64,000 nucleotides of DNA from assembly GCA_021813765.1 (NCBI GenBank), contig JAKAJM010000005.1, forward strand, positions 1 through 64,000, given 5' to 3'. The DNA comes from Nitrospirota bacterium. GTDB taxonomy: Bacteria; Nitrospirota; Thermodesulfovibrionia; Thermodesulfovibrionales; JdFR-88. Of the stretch, positions 38,580 to 47,865 are shown in pieces (within the stretch, counting starts at the first letter, position 1; each line of letters begins with the position of its first letter). The notes below the pieces were generated by a model. It made no database searches and was not told where the DNA came from. It saw only the letters and a list, made by a program, of their open reading frames with translations. A program made the translations under genes and the position numbers.

Positions 38580-39767
38580 ATGGGCAAGGTAGTCGCGGTC
38601 ACCGGAAACGAAGCCGTAGCAAACGCCTTGAGGCAGGCGGACCCCGATGTCTGTTCCCTCTATCCCATAACCCCCCAGACGGACATCGTTCAGAGGTTCT
38701 CCTCTTTTGTGGCCAATGGGCAGGTGCAGACTGAGCTTCTGAACGCGGAGAGCGAACACTCCGCGATGTCCGCCGCAATAGGAGCGGCGGCTGGGGGCGG
38801 CAGGGTCATAACCGCCACTTCCTCCCAGGGACTTGCCCTTATGTGGGAGATGCTCCATATAGCCTCTGGCATGAACCTGCCTATAATAATGCCGCTCGTG
38901 AACAGGGCCCTTTCTGCCCCGCTGAATATCCACGGGGACCACTCTGACGGCATGGGCGCGAGGGACACGGGCTGGGTGCAGCTCTGGAGCGAAAACGCGC
39001 AGGAGGCGTACGACAACACCATCATGGCGTTCAGGATAGGGGAGCACTTGGAGATAAGACTGCCCGTTATGGTCTGCATGGACGGCTTCATAGTGAGCCA
39101 TTCCATAGCCAGGATGGAATACCTGGGCGATGATGAGGTGAAAAACTTCATCGGCCCTTACCAGAAGGTCAATCCGCTTCTGGACCTGGAGCATCCCAAG
39201 AGCTTTGGCCCCCTTATCCTCACCGATCTCTATCACGAATACAAAAGGCTTCAGCATGAGATAATGGGGCGCGTCAAGAACGTTGTCCTCCAGGTCTCGG
39301 ATGAGTTCGCGAAGCAGTCGGGAAGGAAATACGGGCTTTTCGAGTCCTACAGGCTGGAGGACGCCGATATCGCGCTTGTGATACTTAACTCCGCGGCGGG
39401 CACCTCCAAGGATGTGATAGACGAGTTGAGGGACAAGGGGATAAAGGCCGGGCTTCTCAAGCCCAGGCTTTTCAGGCCCTTCCCTTACGCAGAGATCGGG
39501 CAGGCGCTCAGGCACCTTAAGGCCGTCTGCGTCATGGACAGGGCCGACTCGTTCGGCGGTTACGGTCCGATGTTCATGGAGATAAGCTCCGCCCTTTATC
39601 AGGCGGATGGCGAGGGCCGGAGACCGAAACTCATAAACAAGATATACGGCCTCGGCGGAAGGGACTATATGCCGGGTGACGCCAGAAAGGTGCTCCTGGA
39701 GCTGAACGAGATATCCAAGGGCGCTCCGCTTGGAGCCGTAAAAGAATACATGGGAGTGAGGGAATAA
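38580..39767 (+). CDS. 2-oxoacid:ferredoxin oxidoreductase alpha subunit
   Basis: GNEAVANALRQADPDVCSLYPITPQTDIVQRF, ESEHSAMSAAIGAAAGGGRVITATSSQGL. Confidence 0.94.
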   Translation: MGKVVAVTGNEAVANALRQADPDVCSLYPITPQTDIVQRFSSFVANGQVQTELLNAESEHSAMSAAIGAAAGGGRVITATSSQGLALMWEMLHIASGMNLPIIMPLVNRALSAPLNIHGDHSDGMGARDTGWVQLWSENAQEAYDNTIMAFRIGEHLEIRLPVMVCMDGFIVSHSIARMEYLGDDEVKNFIGPYQKVNPLLDLEHPKSFGPLILTDLYHEYKRLQHEIMGRVKNVVLQVSDEFAKQSGRKYGLFESYRLEDADIALVILNSAAGTSKDVIDELRDKGIKAGLLKPRLFRPFPYAEIGQALRHLKAVCVMDRADSFGGYGPMFMEISSALYQADGEGRRPKLINKIYGLGGRDYMPGDARKVLLELNEISKGAPLGAVKEYMGVRE

Positions 39768-39769
39768 AA

Positions 39770-40729
39770 ATGGAAACCAGGGAGCTGTTGAAATGGTCGG
39801 CCCAGGTCAAGCTCAGGGAAAAATCCAAGCAGGAGGAGCGCTTCGAGCACGGGCACAGGATGTGCGCGGGCTGCGGCGCGCCCACGGTGGTGAAGATGGT
39901 GCTTATGGCCACGGAGTACCCGGTCGTTGTCTCCAACGCCACGGGCTGCCTGGAGGTCTCCACCTGCATACAGGAGTTTACGGCCTGGAAAACCCCGTGG
40001 ATACACACCGCATTTGAAAACGCGGCAGCCACGCTCTCCGGGGCCGAGACGATGTACAGGGCGCTTTTGAAAAAAGGCAAGATGCCCGACAACGTTAAGT
40101 TCATAGCGTTCGGCGGAGACGGGGGCACATATGACATAGGCCTCCAGAGCCTTTCCGGCGCGATGGAGCGCGGCCACGACATGCTTTACGTCTGCTATGA
40201 CAACGGGGCTTACATGAACACGGGCATACAGCGTTCAAGCGCCACCCCGCTTGGGGCCGACACCACGACGTCGCCGGCTGGCTCCGCGAATCCGGCGGGC
40301 AAGCTCCAGGCAAGGAAGGACCTGACCCGGATAATGGCAGCGCACGGGATATACGCCGCCCAGGCCAGCCCCTCTCACTGGCTGGACCTCATGAACAAGG
40401 TGAAGAAGGCCCACCAGATAAAGGGCGCCAAGTTCATTAACATAATCGCCCCGTGCAACCGCGGCTGGAGGACGGCTACGGACAATTCGATAGAGCTTTC
40501 GAGGCTCGCGGTGGAAACCTGTTACTGGCCGCTCTACGAGATAGAGGACGGCAAGCTGAAGGTCACCGTGGTGCCGGAGGAAAAGAAACCGGCAGACCAG
40601 TTTTTCAAACTTCAGGGCCGGTTCAAACACCTTTACGCCCCAGGGAATGAGGGGATGCTGGAGAGGATACAGGCGGAGATAGACAGGAACTGGGAGAGAC
40701 TTCTGAAAGAGTCCGATCAGGCCTGCTGA
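39770..40729 (+). CDS. 2-oxoacid:ferredoxin oxidoreductase beta subunit (TPP-binding)
   Basis: HRMCAGCGAPTVVKMVL, NATGCLEVST, FGGDGGTYDIGLQSLSGAMERGHDMLYVCYDNGAYMNTGIQRS. Confidence 0.95.
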   Translation: METRELLKWSAQVKLREKSKQEERFEHGHRMCAGCGAPTVVKMVLMATEYPVVVSNATGCLEVSTCIQEFTAWKTPWIHTAFENAAATLSGAETMYRALLKKGKMPDNVKFIAFGGDGGTYDIGLQSLSGAMERGHDMLYVCYDNGAYMNTGIQRSSATPLGADTTTSPAGSANPAGKLQARKDLTRIMAAHGIYAAQASPSHWLDLMNKVKKAHQIKGAKFINIIAPCNRGWRTATDNSIELSRLAVETCYWPLYEIEDGKLKVTVVPEEKKPADQFFKLQGRFKHLYAPGNEGMLERIQAEIDRNWERLLKESDQAC

Positions 40730-40761
40730 CGGCAAAAACAAAAACAGCCTGAGACAGCAAT

Positions 40762-40798
40762 AAAAAAGGGGGCCTGAATTTTTTTGCCCCTTTTTTTT
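40762..40798 (+). terminator. Rho-independent terminator of the POR operon
   Basis: aaaaaagggggc-ctgaattttttt-gccccttttttttt. Confidence 0.75.
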
Positions 40799-40814
40799 GC
40801 TCTTATATTTTGTG

Positions 40815-40958
40815 TGAGGCGTACGGCTTTCGCTCCGCTAAGCGCCGTCTCACCTTATTTGCCAGAATATCGTGTATGCCGCGCCGAATCTGCCGGGTTG
40901 CCCGCTATTTAATGTGACGCGCCCGCGGCTCCTCTGCGCTCACGCCATCCGCCCTCCC
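40815..40958. repeat. copy A of a ~140-nt imperfect dispersed repeat
   Basis: Shares ttcgctccRctaagYgccgtctcacct and aatgtgacgcgcccgcg (17 nt identical) with 45060-45194, in the same order. Confidence 0.75.
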
Positions 40959-41003
40959 ATGCATAGTTGCCCATAGGAATCTGAAGCGCCTAAATAAAAA
41001 ATC

Positions 41004-41429
41004 TCAATACCGGCTTTCGTACCTCACGCTGGTGCAAACTTCCCTTACTTGGTCTTTTACGAGCCTGCCGTTGTCCCAGACCCGTTCCCTGACCTTCCTG
41101 CATCGCGTGTGCTCGTCCGGATAGTACACATCTGACTCCGGGGTGGCCCTGTAAACCCCTTGTCCATTGTCAGTCCTGTATTCAACGGGCCTACCGGTGT
41201 AGACCGCCTGCTGATTGGCTTTTACCGCTATATCGGTAAGTGTGGCCCCGGCCACCGCTCCAAGCGCGCCGCCTATGACGCCTCCCCTCCATGGGTTCCT
41301 GTCAAGAAGCGCTCCCGCAATGCCGCCAATGAACGCCCCCACCCCGGCGCCCTGTCCCTGCGGCGTCTCGCAGCCGTAAGTGAATATGCCCAGCGCAAGT
41401 AAAAGTGCAACAGCTGTCAATCTCTTCAT
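41004..41429 (-). CDS. glycine-zipper lipoprotein-like protein
   Basis: Lipobox-like ALGIFTYGC; GAGVGAFIGGIAGALL...GGVIGGALGAVAGATL. Start chosen at MKRLTAV. Confidence 0.75.
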   Translation of the reverse strand: MKRLTAVALLLALGIFTYGCETPQGQGAGVGAFIGGIAGALLDRNPWRGGVIGGALGAVAGATLTDIAVKANQQAVYTGRPVEYRTDNGQGVYRATPESDVYYPDEHTRCRKVRERVWDNGRLVKDQVREVCTSVRYESRY

Positions 41430-41629
41430 GATTTTAAAAATTCTCCTGTCTCCCCCTCCGTCTATCATGTGGACCCATATTATTATGCGTAAACTCCGGC
41501 GAAGCTTTGTGTAACCATTGTCACTCGTGCCCTTTTAAAAAGTCATCAGCGACATATATTATGGGACAAAAGGCGGATTTTCTCAATATCGGGATATCCA
41601 ATCCGTCTTGACATCCGGCGCATCTTTGT

Positions 41630-41658
41630 TTGACATCCCCGCACCTGCGGATTATACT
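41630..41658 (+). promoter_or_regulatory. sigma70 promoter of the thi operon
   Basis: TTGACA (41630-41635), 17-nt spacer, TATACT (41653-41658), just upstream of the riboswitch. Confidence 0.8.
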
Positions 41659-41674
41659 TAGACAAGCATAAAAT

Positions 41675-41806
41675 GCCCTAGGGGGAGGTCCCGTTTCTGC
41701 CGCAGTTGCCGTTTTTTGGCGCTGGCAGGCGGACAAGGCACCTGAGACTCCACGCGAGAACCCCTGGAACCTGATGCGGGTAATGCCGCCGTAGGGATTA
41801 GGGATC
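41675..41806 (+). promoter_or_regulatory. TPP riboswitch (THI element) with extended P3 arm
   Basis: Core ccctaggggg ... ctgaga ... acccctggaacctgatgcgggtaatgccgccgtaggga. Confidence 0.95.
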
Positions 41807-41850
41807 AAGCGTCATTTCTATTTGCGGTATTTTTATTTTTTAAAAAAATG

Positions 41851-41892
41851 ACCGCATCCCTTTTCTCCAGGGGATGCGGTTTTTAATTTTAA
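41851..41892 (+). terminator. Rho-independent terminator forming the riboswitch expression platform
   Basis: accgcatccc-ttttctccag-gggatgcggt followed by tttttaattttaattttt; between riboswitch and thiS. Confidence 0.9.
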
Positions 41893-41912
41893 TTTTTCCC
41901 AAATGGGTGCAT

Positions 41913-42110
41913 ATGAGATTGAAGGTAAACGGGGAACCGATGGATTGCATGGCGGAGACGGTTCAGGCGCTGCTTCAGGAGCTTGGCGTCAAGGCGCAGG
42001 CCGTGGCCGTGGAGGTGAATTTCTCCATTGTAAGCAAAAAGGATTTCGGCGCCTTTCCCTTAAAGGAAGGTGACCAGGTGGAGATAGTCAATTTTGTGGG
42101 GGGCGGATGA
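41913..42110 (+). CDS. thiS: sulfur carrier protein ThiS
   Basis: MRLKVNGEPMD ... EGDQVEIVNFVGGG, C-terminal GG; start at ATG 41913. Confidence 0.93.
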   Translation: MRLKVNGEPMDCMAETVQALLQELGVKAQAVAVEVNFSIVSKKDFGAFPLKEGDQVEIVNFVGGG

Positions 42111-42126
42111 AATTTTTTCCGCTTTT

Positions 42127-42160
42127 CCCTCTCCCAATGGGAGAGGGCCAGGGTGAGGGA
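42127..42160. repeat. REP-like palindromic element
   Basis: ccctctccc-aat-gggagaggg followed by ccagggtgaggg; matches the widespread CCCTCTCCC-N3-GGGAGAGGGxxxGGGTGAGGG intergenic repeat type. Confidence 0.75.
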
Positions 42161-42254
42161 AGTAAAAGGATAAAAGGGTTGCGGAGAAGACAGTTCGAAT
42201 TTCTCTGTCATTTGTAACTTGCCGCGTGCCACTTATTTCTTACAAGGAGGATAG

Positions 42255-43061
42255 ATGGAAAAAGACGGACAGAAGGATAAATTGATCATAAAGGGGATCG
42301 AGTTTAGCTCCAGGCTATGGGTGGGTACAGGGAAATACGGCAGCCTTGAGGAGATGGCGCAGGCACTTGAAGCTTCGGGCACCGACGTGGTGACCGTCTC
42401 TGTCCGCAGGGTGGATCTGAAGCGCACGGCTGAAAGCCTCCTTAACTACATAGACCTCAAAAAATACAAGATACTTCCCAACACCGCCGGGTGCTACACT
42501 GTGGAAGACGCCCTGAGGTACGCGAGGCTTGGCAGGGAGGCCGGTCTTTCGGACATGGTGAAGCTGGAGGTCATCGGAGATGAGAAGACCCTGTTTCCCG
42601 ATGTGATAGGCCTTCTTCAGGCCACCGAAACCCTGGCCAAAGAGGGGTTTATAGTCTTCCCCTATACGAATGACGACCCTATAATGGCAAAAAGGCTGAT
42701 TGATGCCGGGGCCGCCTGCGTTATGCCGCTTGGCGCGCCGATAGGTTCGGGCCTTGGCATCAGGAATCCTTACAACATAAAGATAATACTTGAGACGGTG
42801 GCCCCGCGCTGCGCCCCGCTAGGTTGTCCTGTTGTGGTCGATGCCGGTGTCGGCACCGCCTCGGACGCCGCGATAGCGATGGAGCTTGGCTGCGATGCGG
42901 TTTTGATAAACACGGGGATAGCCGGAGCAAAGGACCCTGTTGCGATGGCGAGCGCCATGAAGCATGCCGTTCTGGCGGGCAGGCTCTCCTGGGGGGCGGG
43001 CAGGATATCAAAAAAACTGTACGCGACCGCAAGCAGCCCACTGGAAGGGATGCTTCTTTAA
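42255..43061 (+). CDS. thiG: thiazole synthase
   Basis: [27 protein letters not shown]-type [45 protein letters not shown]. Confidence 0.97.
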   Translation: MEKDGQKDKLIIKGIEFSSRLWVGTGKYGSLEEMAQALEASGTDVVTVSVRRVDLKRTAESLLNYIDLKKYKILPNTAGCYTVEDALRYARLGREAGLSDMVKLEVIGDEKTLFPDVIGLLQATETLAKEGFIVFPYTNDDPIMAKRLIDAGAACVMPLGAPIGSGLGIRNPYNIKIILETVAPRCAPLGCPVVVDAGVGTASDAAIAMELGCDAVLINTGIAGAKDPVAMASAMKHAVLAGRLSWGAGRISKKLYATASSPLEGMLL

Positions 43062-43069
43062 CAAGAAAA

Positions 43070-43732
43070 TTGAAACCGGATTTCAGGCTCTATCTCATAA
43101 CGGACGGAACACTGGCGCCGGATATTGAAGACGCCGTGGAAAAGGCCCTCGACGGCGGAGTGAGAGCGGTGCAGTTAAGGGAGAAGGCCATGCCGGTAAG
43201 AGATCTTCTGGAACTGGCCTTCCGGCTGAGGGTACTTACAAAAAGCCGGTCCGCTAGGCTCTTTATAAACGACAGGGTGGATGTGGCCCTTGCCTGCGGG
43301 GCGGACGGTGTGCACCTGGGTGGCCAAAGCATACCCCCGGAGGCGGTCAGAAGGATACAGGCAGTCGGAGAGATACAGGGCGTTAGAAAGATACGGGGAA
43401 GCGGAAAAAGAAAAAGGCTCATGGTAGGAGTCTCGGCCCATTCGGTGGAACAGGCTGCCGCCGCCCAAAGGGGAGGGGCGGATTTCGTCACCTTCGGGCC
43501 CGTGTTCGAGACCCCATCGAAAAAGGCATATGGGGCGCCTCTCGGGCTTCAAAAGCTCAGGGAGGCGGCAAGCGTGCTTGACATACCGCTTTTTGCGATA
43601 GGAGGCATCAAGAGCGGCAATATTAAAAGCGTGACGGAGGCTGGCGCATATGGCGCCGCCCTTATCTCGGGGATATTTGGAGCGGACGATATAAAGGGGG
43701 AAACTTACAAGTTCATGAGGACACTGGAATGA
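43070..43732 (+). CDS. thiE: thiamine phosphate synthase (probable TTG start)
   Basis: FRLYLITDG, VQLREKAMPVRDLLELA, FINDRVDVALACGADGVHLGGQSIPP, FAIGGI; the ORF-track start at 42824 lies inside thiG. Confidence 0.92.
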   Translation: MKPDFRLYLITDGTLAPDIEDAVEKALDGGVRAVQLREKAMPVRDLLELAFRLRVLTKSRSARLFINDRVDVALACGADGVHLGGQSIPPEAVRRIQAVGEIQGVRKIRGSGKRKRLMVGVSAHSVEQAAAAQRGGADFVTFGPVFETPSKKAYGAPLGLQKLREAASVLDIPLFAIGGIKSGNIKSVTEAGAYGAALISGIFGADDIKGETYKFMRTLE

Positions 43733-45015
43733 AGACACGGATAGAGCTTGCGAAGGCTGGAATAATAACGGACGAGGTCAGGGATGTTGCACTCAGGGAG
43801 GGGATGGAGCCCGAAAAGCTCGCCATGGAGATAGCGGAGGGCCGCGCGGTGATCGCCAGGAACTCCGGGCACGGCATAATTCCCCTTGGAATAGGCAGGG
43901 GGCTTAAAACCAAGATAAATGCCAACATAGGCACTTCAAGGGACAGAGATTCTCTTGACGAGGAAAAGAAAAAACTCGATGTGCTGGCCAAATACGGGGC
44001 CGATGCGGTCATGGACCTCTCCACAGGGGGAAAGATAAAAGAACTCCGGAGGATGATCCTCCGGGAATATCCGTTCTGCTTTGGCACTGTGCCCATTTAC
44101 GAGGCGGCCGTCAAGGCGGTGGAGACCCTCGGGATGATAAAGCATATGAGCGCGGACGACATGTTTTCAGCGGTCGAGGAGCACGCTGAAGAGGGCGTGG
44201 ATTTTGTGACCGTGCATGTCGGCATCACCCGGAAGGCCATTGAAAGGCTCAAGATGGAGGGGCGGGTGCTGGATGTGGTAAGCAGGGGAGGCTCGTTCCT
44301 TTTCGAGTGGATGATCTTTAACGGCCGCGAAAACCCTTTTTATGAAGACTACGGCAGGCTCCTTGAGATAGCGAAGAAGTATGACCTCACATTGAGCCTT
44401 GGCGACGCCATGCGTCCGGGCTGCCTGGAGGACGCAACGGACAGGGCCCAACTGGAAGAGCTCCTTGTCCTTGGAGAGCTGAGGGACGCCGCGCTCGATG
44501 CGGGGGTGCAGGTGATAATCGAGGGGCCGGGCCATGTGCCTCTGAACCAGGTGGAGCTGAACATAAAACTGCAAAAAGAGATATGCAAGGGAGCGCCCTT
44601 CTATGTGCTTGGCCCCCTTGTGACTGATATCGGCGTAGGGTATGACCATATTGTGGGCGCGATAGGGGGGGCGGTGGCCGGCGCCGCCGGGGCGGACTTC
44701 CTGTGTTACCTCACCCCGTCCGAGCATATCCGGCTGCCAGATATCGAGGATGTGAAGGAGGGACTAATAGCCTCAAAGATAGCGGCCCACGCGGCGGACT
44801 TGGCGAAGGGCATACCAGGGGCCATGGATAAAGACAGAAAGATGGCCCGCATGAGAAAGGCGCTGGATTGGGACGGCATGATAGGCATGAGCTTTAACCC
44901 CGATAAGGTGTCCGGTTACCGCGCGGCCGTTCCTCCGTCCGAAAAAAATGTCTGCTCGATGTGCGGAGAGTTTTGCGCGATAAAGACGGTTGAAAGGGCC
45001 TTGAAAGGGAAATAA
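43729..45015 (+). CDS. thiC: phosphomethylpyrimidine synthase
   Basis: NANIGTS, DLSTGGKIKELRRMIL, PLGPLVTDIGVGYDHIVGAIGG-type, CSMCGEFCAIK C-terminal cluster. Confidence 0.97.
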   Translation: MKTRIELAKAGIITDEVRDVALREGMEPEKLAMEIAEGRAVIARNSGHGIIPLGIGRGLKTKINANIGTSRDRDSLDEEKKKLDVLAKYGADAVMDLSTGGKIKELRRMILREYPFCFGTVPIYEAAVKAVETLGMIKHMSADDMFSAVEEHAEEGVDFVTVHVGITRKAIERLKMEGRVLDVVSRGGSFLFEWMIFNGRENPFYEDYGRLLEIAKKYDLTLSLGDAMRPGCLEDATDRAQLEELLVLGELRDAALDAGVQVIIEGPGHVPLNQVELNIKLQKEICKGAPFYVLGPLVTDIGVGYDHIVGAIGGAVAGAAGADFLCYLTPSEHIRLPDIEDVKEGLIASKIAAHAADLAKGIPGAMDKDRKMARMRKALDWDGMIGMSFNPDKVSGYRAAVPPSEKNVCSMCGEFCAIKTVERALKGK

Positions 45016-45059
45016 AGATCCAATCGGGGACCCCCAAAAAACAAGCTCTTCGGATCTAT

Positions 45060-45194
45060 GGGACGGATGGCATTCGCTCCACTAAGTGCCGTCTCACCTG
45101 GTTGGCCGGAATTTCGTTTGTACCGCGCAGGGTCTCACTGTGTGCCGCAATGTGACGCGCCCGCGTCACCCGCTGTGCTCACACCATCCGTCCC
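45060..45194. repeat. copy B of a ~140-nt dispersed repeat with 11-bp terminal inverted repeats
   Basis: gggacggatgg (45060-45070) ... ccatccgtccc (45184-45194); internal hairpin gtgacgcg-cc-cgcgtcac. Confidence 0.8.
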
Positions 45195-45290
45195 CCCCGG
45201 GTTCCCGGATTTTTAAATTCCCTGGATTTTTAACTTGCAATGAAGTAAAGTGCCCACAGAAATCCATGAGGAACCAAAAACAGGAAACTA

Positions 45291-45776
45291 CTATTCTATG
45301 ATGCTCAGGGCGGCCCCTGCGCCGCGATGGACAATCTCCATAGTGACGCTTCCTCGGATGAAATGGCTGGCCTTATCGTGCTTGCAGTGGCCGATAAGCA
45401 GTGTTTTGTAGCCGCCGCTTCTGGTCTCATCCAGGATGCGGTCCGCCGCGTCCACGGTGTCCGAGGCGTCCTTTATGATTATCTGCTCGCGCCTGATCCC
45501 TTTTTGCACGAGGGCCTCAAACGCCTCTCTGAACGCAGGTTCAAACCGCTTGCGCTGTTCTTCCCTCCACTGCTCAAAAAACCGCCTGCGTTCTTTCCTT
45601 TCCTCTTCGCTTAACACATGCCCTTCATCCCAGAAGACGGCGGGTACGGGGAGCACATGAAGAAGGGTTATCTGAACGCCGGCCATGCCTGCGAAATGCT
45701 CCGCCGCGTACCTGACCGCCTTCATGGAGCACTCCGAACCGTCAATGGGGATGAGCATCTTGTTCATCTTGCCCAA
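45291..45776 (-). CDS. universal stress protein (UspA family)
   Basis: MLIPIDGSECSMKAVRYAAEHF ... LLIGHCKHDKASHFIRGSVTMEIVHR. Confidence 0.93.
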   Translation of the reverse strand: MGKMNKMLIPIDGSECSMKAVRYAAEHFAGMAGVQITLLHVLPVPAVFWDEGHVLSEEERKERRRFFEQWREEQRKRFEPAFREAFEALVQKGIRREQIIIKDASDTVDAADRILDETRSGGYKTLLIGHCKHDKASHFIRGSVTMEIVHRGAGAALSIIE

Positions 45777-45896
45777 AGTGTATCACGACTTGCCGGCCTG
45801 AACCAGCCGCCCTTAGCGGCGTCGCCATGTGAATTTTTTCTTTTTTGCCTTTTTTGCCCTTTTGCCAGGGGCCGGTTCTTCACTGTAAAATATTGG

Positions 45897-47819
45897 ATGG
45901 TCCAGGCTAGCGGCATAGTGAAGGCATATGGAAGGCATGTGCTTTTTAATGGGGCATCTTTCACATTGGGCCCCGGTGAGCGCGCGGGACTTGCCGGGAG
46001 AAACGGCTCCGGCAAGACCACGCTTTTCCGCATGATAATGGGCAGGGAGCTGCCCGACGAGGGCTCTATCAGCATACCCAGGGGCTACAGGGTAGGGCAT
46101 CTCTCCCAGCAGATACTCTTTGCCGCCGGCACGGTCCTCGATGAGGCGATGCTGGGGTTGGCGGCAAAAAACGGCCCGGGCAACGGGGACAGCGGTTTTT
46201 CGCTGGAGAGTGAGGCCTATAAGGCCAAGACTGTGCTGATGGGGCTTGGCTTTCAGGCTGAAGATTTTTCCCGGCGGCCTCTTGAGTTATCCGGCGGTTT
46301 CCAGGTCCGGCTGAACCTTGCGAAGCTCCTCCTTGAGGAGCCGGACCTCCTGCTTCTTGACGAGCCCACAAACTATCTGGACATCGTTTCTTCCCGGTGG
46401 CTGGAGCAGTTCCTCAGAAACTGGAAGGGCGAGCTTATGCTTATAACCCATGACAGGGATTTCATGGACTCGGTCACTACCCATACCATAGGGATACACC
46501 GCGCAAAGATAAAGAAGATAGCGGGCGGCACGCATAAGCTGTATGAGCAGATACTGGCCGAGGAGGACATCTACGAGCGCACCCGCGCAAACGATGAAAA
46601 AAGGCGCGGTGAGCTGGAGGAATTCATAAACCGGTTCAGGGCCCAGGCAACCCGGGCCAGCGCGGTGCAGTCCAAGATAAAAGGCCTTCAAAAAAAAGAC
46701 AGGCTGGAAAAGCTATCAAAGGAAAAAGGGCTTGAGTTCGAGTTCAACTATGCCCCGCATGAAAGCAAATGGCTGCTGAAGGCGGAGGACATCTCGTTTG
46801 GCTATGCGCCTTCAGACCCGCTTTTCAAGGATTTCAGCCTTTCCGTGGGCAGGAGCGACCGCATAGCCGTCATCGGAAGAAACGGGCAGGGCAAGACCAC
46901 GCTCATCAGGCTTCTGGCCGGGGAAATGGAGGTCTGGACCGGCAGCGTGAGCTACGGTAGCAAAACGGTCCCGGCCCATTTCGGGCAGACGAACGTCTCG
47001 CGGCTGGACCCTTCAAAGACCGTTGAAGAGGAGATACTGGCTTCAATGCCGGAACAAAGACGCGGGGCCGCCCGCAGCATCTGCGGGGCGATGCTCTTCG
47101 GGGGAGACGATGCCCTCAAGAAGATATCCGTCCTTTCCGGAGGAGAGAAGAGCCGCGTCCTCCTGGGAAGGCTTATTGCCCAGCCCGCAAACCTGCTTTT
47201 GCTGGATGAACCCACAAACCATCTGGACATGGAGTCGATCGACGCTCTTGTGGAGTCGATAGGGGCTTTTGAAGGAGCCGTGGTAATGGTGACCCACAGC
47301 GAGATGGTATTGCGCGCCCTGGCCACGCGCCTTGTGGTCTTCGACGGAGGCCGGGTAAAGGTATTCGAAGGCCCATACGAGGACTTTCTTGACCGGGTGG
47401 GCTGGGAGAGCGAGGAGGCCGCCCCCCTCAATTCCAATAGATCGCCGGTAAATGTGGGGCCGTCTGGAAAGGATGCCGGCAAGGCTGCAAACAAAAAAGA
47501 GATAAGGCGGGCAAAGGCGGAGCTCATCACCGAGCGCTCCAGGGTGCTTGGGGCCTTTCAGTTAAAGATCAAGGAGGCGGAGGAGAAGATAATCCGCTTC
47601 GAAGAACAGGTCGAAAGCGAAAACCTGGCGCTCATCAGCGCCTCAACTAAGGGTGACGGCGGGGAGATAAAGAGGCTTTCAAAGTCCATCCATGAGGCCA
47701 AGGGGAAGATAGAGACGCTTTTTGAAGAGCTCGCGGCGTCCACGGAGGAACTGGGGATACGGCGCTGCGAATTCGAGGAACGATTGGCCGGACTGGAAGC
47801 GGGGAACCCGGAGAACTGA
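45897..47819 (+). CDS. ABC-F family ATP-binding cassette protein
   Basis: Two Walker A (GRNGSGKTTL, GRNGQGKTTL), two LSGG signatures, DEPTNYLDI and DEPTNHLDM. Start at ATG 45897. Confidence 0.95.
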   Translation: MVQASGIVKAYGRHVLFNGASFTLGPGERAGLAGRNGSGKTTLFRMIMGRELPDEGSISIPRGYRVGHLSQQILFAAGTVLDEAMLGLAAKNGPGNGDSGFSLESEAYKAKTVLMGLGFQAEDFSRRPLELSGGFQVRLNLAKLLLEEPDLLLLDEPTNYLDIVSSRWLEQFLRNWKGELMLITHDRDFMDSVTTHTIGIHRAKIKKIAGGTHKLYEQILAEEDIYERTRANDEKRRGELEEFINRFRAQATRASAVQSKIKGLQKKDRLEKLSKEKGLEFEFNYAPHESKWLLKAEDISFGYAPSDPLFKDFSLSVGRSDRIAVIGRNGQGKTTLIRLLAGEMEVWTGSVSYGSKTVPAHFGQTNVSRLDPSKTVEEEILASMPEQRRGAARSICGAMLFGGDDALKKISVLSGGEKSRVLLGRLIAQPANLLLLDEPTNHLDMESIDALVESIGAFEGAVVMVTHSEMVLRALATRLVVFDGGRVKVFEGPYEDFLDRVGWESEEAAPLNSNRSPVNVGPSGKDAGKAANKKEIRRAKAELITERSRVLGAFQLKIKEAEEKIIRFEEQVESENLALISASTKGDGGEIKRLSKSIHEAKGKIETLFEELAASTEELGIRRCEFEERLAGLEAGNPEN

Positions 47820-47865
47820 TATCCTCAAGGGATTTTTTATTTTTCAGTGGCTCTTTTCTTTTTCT

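Noticed and set aside
38490-39515. 341-aa antisense ORF opposite the POR alpha subunit
   Set aside because: Shadow ORF; sense strand encodes a conserved enzyme.
41521-41808. 95-aa antisense ORF over the thi promoter and TPP riboswitch
   Set aside because: The sequence is explained by promoter plus riboswitch; ORF is incidental.
41975-42232. 85-aa antisense ORF containing LTLALSHWERE
   Set aside because: Translation of a REP-like repeat, a known source of spurious ORFs.
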